From assembly GCF_003722355.1 (NCBI RefSeq), contig NZ_QWDD01000001.1, forward strand, positions 868,001 to 932,000: a stretch of DNA of 64,000 nt, in the 5' to 3' direction. The position numbers and the translations under genes were made by a program. The stretch is from Methylocystis hirsuta. Its GTDB lineage: Bacteria; Pseudomonadota; Alphaproteobacteria; Rhizobiales; Beijerinckiaceae. Under the pieces are notes generated by a model. That model did no database searches. It saw nothing but the letters and a program-made list of their open reading frames with translations, and had not been told where the DNA came from. Below, one piece after another: positions 60,724-64,000 of this stretch; position 1 is the stretch's first letter, and each line of letters begins with the position of its first letter.

Positions 60724-63167
60724 TGGACCTGCCGCGAAGCGCCCAGATCGTCGTTGTCGGCGGCGGCATCGTTGGCTGCTCCGTCGCTTACCACCTCGCC
60801 AAACGCGGCGTCGAGACGCTGCTCATTGAACGCCATCAACTCTCATCGGGTTCGACCTGGCATGCGGCGGGACTGATCGGCCAGTTGCGGACCAACGCCA
60901 ATATCACGAAGCTCCTCGGCTATTCGGTGGAGCTCTACGACCGGCTTGAGGAAGAGACGGGCTATGCGACCGGCTGGCGACGCAATGGCGGGCTGCGTCT
61001 TGCCTGCAACGCCGACCGATGGATCGAAGTCAAGCGGCAGGCGACGTCCGCGAGGAGCTTCGGTCTGGAGATGCAGCTCCTGAGCGCCAAGGAGGCGCAG
61101 GCGCTCTGGCCGCTGATGAATGTCGATGACGTCATCGGCGCGGCTTTCCTGCCGACCGACGGACAAGCGAATCCTTCAGACATCACCCAGGCGTTGGCGA
61201 AGGGAGCGCGGCTTGCGGGCGCAAAGCTTGTCGAGGGCGTCGCCGTCACGGACTTCGTCATCGAGAACGATCGCGTGCGCGGCGTCGTCACCAATCGCGG
61301 CGCTGTCGCCTGCGAGAAGCTCGTGCTCTGCGCGGGCCTCTGGACCCAGCCGCTCGCGGCGCGCGCCGGCGTCGCCGTTCCGCTCTCGGCGGTGCATCAC
61401 CAATATCTCGTGACCGAAAAGATCAACGGCGTAACCAGCGATCTGCCGACCCTGCGCGATCCGGATCGGCTGACCTATTACAAGGAGGAGGTCGGCGGAC
61501 TCGTCATGGGCGGCTACGAGCCCAACCCCGTGCCCTGGTCATCGGGCGCCGTGCCCGAGGACTTCGCCTTTCGGCTGCTCGAAGACGATTGGGATCATTT
61601 CGAGCCGATCATGAGTCTCGCGCTCGGCCGCGTGCCCGCGCTCGCCGAGGCCGGCGTCAAGCAGATGATCAACGGCCTCGAAAGCTTCACGCCCGACGGC
61701 AATTGGATGATCGGCGAAGCGCCGGAGGTGCGGAATTTCTTCGTCGGCGCCGGCTTTAACGCCTTCGGCATCGCGTCGGCGGGCGGCGCCGGCATGGCGT
61801 TGGCGGAATGGGCGGCGGACGGCGAGCAGCCGTTCGATCTCTGGCCGGTCGACATCCGCCGCTTCGGCGCGCCGCACAGGGATCCGAATTGGGTGCGCGT
61901 GCGAACGCTCGAAGCCTATGCGCGCCACTACAGCATCGCCTGGCCCTTCGAAGAATTTACGTCTGGCCGGCCGTTGCGGCGCTCGCCGCTCTATGACCGC
62001 CTCAAGGCGAAGGGCGCGTGCTTCGGCGAAAAAATGGGCTTCGAACGGCCCAATTGGTTCGCGGATTTGAGCGTGGGCGAAGCGCCGCGGGATCGCTATT
62101 CATTCGGCAGGCCCGGCTGGTTCGATGCGGTCGGACGAGAGCATCGCGCATGCCGGGAGGCGGCGGCGCTTTTCGATCAGACAAGCTTCGCCAAGGCGCT
62201 CATTGTCGGCAAAGACGCCGAAGCGGCGCTGTCCTGGATCGCGGCCAACACTGTCGCCAAGCCGCCGGGCGCCGTCACCTATACGCAGTTGTTGAACCAC
62301 AAGGGCGGGATTGAATGCGATCTGACGATCACGCGATTGTCGAAGGACCGCTTCTATGTCGTGACGGGGACCGCCTTCGGCACGCACGACTTCGACTGGA
62401 TCAGGCGATCGATTCCCGAGGGCATGGACGCTCGAGTGATCGACGTCACCTCGGCGAATTCCGTGCTGGCTCTGATGGGTCCGCGGGCGAGAGAGATTCT
62501 GCAATCGTGCTGCGACGATGATCTTTCGAACGCCGCATTCCCATTCATGACGTCTCGCGAACTCCATTTGGCCGGCGCGCCGGCGCTGGCGATCCGCGTC
62601 ACTTATGTGGGCGAACTCGGCTGGGAGCTTCACATCCCTGTCGATTTCGTCGTCTCGGTCTATGACGCGCTGGTTGTCGCGGGCGCGCCCTTCGGCCTTG
62701 TCGACGCGGGCTATCGAGCGATCGAATCTCTGCGTCTGGAGAAGGGCTACCGCGCGTGGGGCGCCGATATCGGTCCGGATCACACGCCGCTGATGGCGGG
62801 CCTGGGCTTCGCCGTCAAGATGAAGTCCGGCGCGCCTTTTCAGGGAAGAGACGCGCTCATTAAGGCCGGCGTGGATCCGTCGCCGCGTCTTCTCGCCGGC
62901 TTCGCCGTCGACGATCCTGAGATCGCGCTGCTCGGGCGCGAAACGATCTATCGCAACGGCCTGCGCGTCGGATGGCTATCGAGCGGCGGCTATGGCTATT
63001 CGATCGGCAAGGCCATCGGTTACGGCTATGTTCGCAACTCGGACGGCGTCGATCCGGCTTTTGTGCTCTCTGGCGAATATCAACTCGAAATCGCCGGCGA
63101 GCGTCGGCCGGCGACCGTCTCTCTTTCGCCATTCTATGACCCGAAAGGCGAACGCCTACGCGCTTAG
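60720..63167 (+). CDS. FAD-dependent oxidoreductase with GcvT domain (dimethylglycine/sarcosine dehydrogenase-like)
   Basis: An 815-residue fusion. Residues about 6-390 form a DAO-type FAD domain (VVVGGGIVGCSVAYHLAKRGVETLLIE; the His in GSTWHAAG is the covalent FAD site in dimethylglycine dehydrogenase). About 400-815 form GcvT and GcvT-C domains (FDQTSFAKALIVGKDAE, GELGWELHIPVDFVVSVYDAL), which bind tetrahydrofolate in relatives and capture the methyl-derived C1 unit. The likely reaction is oxidative N-demethylation of a methylated amine or amino acid; substrate unproven. It overlaps the kinase gene. Confidence 0.9.
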   Translation: MMDLPRSAQIVVVGGGIVGCSVAYHLAKRGVETLLIERHQLSSGSTWHAAGLIGQLRTNANITKLLGYSVELYDRLEEETGYATGWRRNGGLRLACNADRWIEVKRQATSARSFGLEMQLLSAKEAQALWPLMNVDDVIGAAFLPTDGQANPSDITQALAKGARLAGAKLVEGVAVTDFVIENDRVRGVVTNRGAVACEKLVLCAGLWTQPLAARAGVAVPLSAVHHQYLVTEKINGVTSDLPTLRDPDRLTYYKEEVGGLVMGGYEPNPVPWSSGAVPEDFAFRLLEDDWDHFEPIMSLALGRVPALAEAGVKQMINGLESFTPDGNWMIGEAPEVRNFFVGAGFNAFGIASAGGAGMALAEWAADGEQPFDLWPVDIRRFGAPHRDPNWVRVRTLEAYARHYSIAWPFEEFTSGRPLRRSPLYDRLKAKGACFGEKMGFERPNWFADLSVGEAPRDRYSFGRPGWFDAVGREHRACREAAALFDQTSFAKALIVGKDAEAALSWIAANTVAKPPGAVTYTQLLNHKGGIECDLTITRLSKDRFYVVTGTAFGTHDFDWIRRSIPEGMDARVIDVTSANSVLALMGPRAREILQSCCDDDLSNAAFPFMTSRELHLAGAPALAIRVTYVGELGWELHIPVDFVVSVYDALVVAGAPFGLVDAGYRAIESLRLEKGYRAWGADIGPDHTPLMAGLGFAVKMKSGAPFQGRDALIKAGVDPSPRLLAGFAVDDPEIALLGRETIYRNGLRVGWLSSGGYGYSIGKAIGYGYVRNSDGVDPAFVLSGEYQLEIAGERRPATVSLSPFYDPKGERLRA

Positions 63168-63176
63168 CCGTCGCGC

Positions 63177-64000
63177 CTACGCTTCAAGTGAATGGCCGAC
63201 GTCGGCGGCGCCGCGGAGATTGCGCGGCGCGTGAAATTTCGAGATCGCTTCCTCGACGGCGTCGAGCGCGAGATCGAGGTCGTCTTGCGATATGACGAAG
63301 GGCGGCGCCAAGCGCACGACCGTGTGATGCGTCGCGGTCGTCAGCACCCCCTTGGCGAGCAGGCCCTCGCAGATTTCTCGCGCCGTGGCATGGTTCGGGT
63401 CTATCTCAACGCCGGCCCAGAGGCCGCGCCCGCGAACTTCGCTGATCGCCGGAGCGCGCATCGCGTGCAGCCGTTGCAGCATTCTCGCGCCAAGCGCTTG
63501 GCTGCGTTCGACCAGCCGTTCGTCGCGAATGACATGCAGCGCCTCTAAACCAACGGCGGCGGCGAGAGCGCTGCCGCCGAAGGTCGACCCGTGCGAGCCG
63601 GGGGTGAAGACATCCATCACCTCGCGTTTCGCCACGAAAGCGGAGACGGGCAGAACGCCGCCGCCGAGCGCCTTTCCCAGCATCACGCCGTCGGGAAGGA
63701 TATTCTCATGCTCAAAGGCGAACCAGGCGCCGCTGCGCCCCAAACCCGATTGGATTTCGTCCAGCAGTAGCAAAACGCCGCGTTCGTCGCACAGTCGGCG
63801 CAGCCCCGTGAGCCAGCCGTCCGGCGGCACGATGACGCCTGCCTCGCCCTGGATCGGCTCGACGAGAATGGCGGCGGTCCGCGGAGTGATGGCGGCTTCG
63901 AAGGCGGCGAGATCGCCAAACGGGGCGGCGCGAAAGCCCGGCATGAACGGACCAAACCCCTCCCGATACTCGCGCTCCGAGGAGAAGCTGATGATCGTGG
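63177..64000 (-). CDS. Class III aminotransferase, ornithine-oxo-acid transaminase-like (partial)
   Basis: A PLP enzyme cut at its N-terminus by the window end; codons are open to 63998. The segment GVLLLLDEIQSGLGRSGAWFAFEHENI holds the aspartate that contacts PLP, and LGKALGGGVLPVSAFVA contains the catalytic lysine. VFTPGSHGSTFGGSALAAAVGLEAL follows, a pattern typical of ornithine delta-aminotransferases. It faces the FAD oxidoreductase gene tail-to-tail with only 9 bases between. Whether ornithine is the real substrate, or an omega-amino compound from the neighbouring amine pathway, is not decided by sequence. Confidence 0.87.
   Translation of the reverse strand, partial: TIISFSSEREYREGFGPFMPGFRAAPFGDLAAFEAAITPRTAAILVEPIQGEAGVIVPPDGWLTGLRRLCDERGVLLLLDEIQSGLGRSGAWFAFEHENILPDGVMLGKALGGGVLPVSAFVAKREVMDVFTPGSHGSTFGGSALAAAVGLEALHVIRDERLVERSQALGARMLQRLHAMRAPAISEVRGRGLWAGVEIDPNHATAREICEGLLAKGVLTTATHHTVVRLAPPFVISQDDLDLALDAVEEAISKFHAPRNLRGAADVGHSLEA

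Noticed and set aside
1..64000. CRISPR arrays, tRNA or rRNA genes
   Set aside because: No regularly spaced repeats and no cloverleaf-like or rRNA-like segments were recognised by reading; short tRNAs could still be missed without a scan.

Overview
The window is high-GC DNA with alphaproteobacterial character: a MucR/Ros-type regulator, a FixLJ-like pair, an alternative complex III operon and many ATGA/GTGA gene overlaps. The gene mix would suit Hyphomicrobiales, possibly a Methylocystis/Methylosinus-like or Beijerinckiaceae-type organism, but nothing in the window fixes the genus. Both ends cut through genes.

Region 1 (1-8478, minus strand) is a respiratory operon: alternative complex III (actA-actB-actC-actD-actE-actF), a small one-helix membrane protein, a SCO-type copper chaperone and the 5' end of cytochrome c oxidase subunit II. 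Together they encode a quinol:cytochrome c oxidoreductase coupled to a haem-copper oxidase. An MFS transporter with no ordinary start codon for its first helix and a KGG-type stress protein lie upstream.

Region 2 (10.2-17.2 kb) is a signalling block: a FixL-like kinase without a sensor domain, a FixJ-like regulator, a CheY-like receiver and a hybrid sensor kinase with seven PAS modules.

Region 3 (17.3-39.8 kb) is the centrepiece, an iron-acquisition island. It has an IsdG/HmoA-like haem monooxygenase (minus strand), a P1B-type ATPase, and then a probable single transcription unit of twelve genes (20377-39828): TonB siderophore receptor, two small membrane proteins, PepSY reductase-like protein, Fes-type esterase, MbtH, a 2399-residue NRPS (C-A-T-C-A-T-TE), an EntS-like exporter and entC, entE, entB, entA. 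The NRPS resembles EntF with an extra module. Its second adenylation domain carries the EntF serine code, and the first carries an altered pocket I cannot assign. The predicted product is a 2,3-dihydroxybenzoyl-X-seryl siderophore, probably an ester-linked oligomer, of the chrysobactin/turnerbactin/vanchrobactin type. A GluR0-like channel homologue without a GYG filter follows directly.

Region 4 (41-52 kb) is accessory DNA with clear decay: a MucR-like regulator, a ParB-like protein, a GFA enzyme, a methyltransferase next to a divergent HTH regulator, a MAPEG protein, an aldo/keto reductase remnant, a glyoxalase-fold gene split by an IS630 element, a DUF1778-GNAT toxin-antitoxin pair, an FMN reductase with an NAD(P)-binding epimerase-like protein, and a frameshifted LysR regulator.

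Region 5 (52-64 kb) is metabolic and repair-related: a CMD-family protein with a ThDP enzyme, a DNA exonuclease with an ATP-dependent DNA ligase, and an amine-catabolism set (eutC, eutB, choline/ethanolamine kinase-like protein, GcvT-domain FAD oxidoreductase, and a class III aminotransferase cut by the window end). No tRNA, rRNA or CRISPR array was seen.
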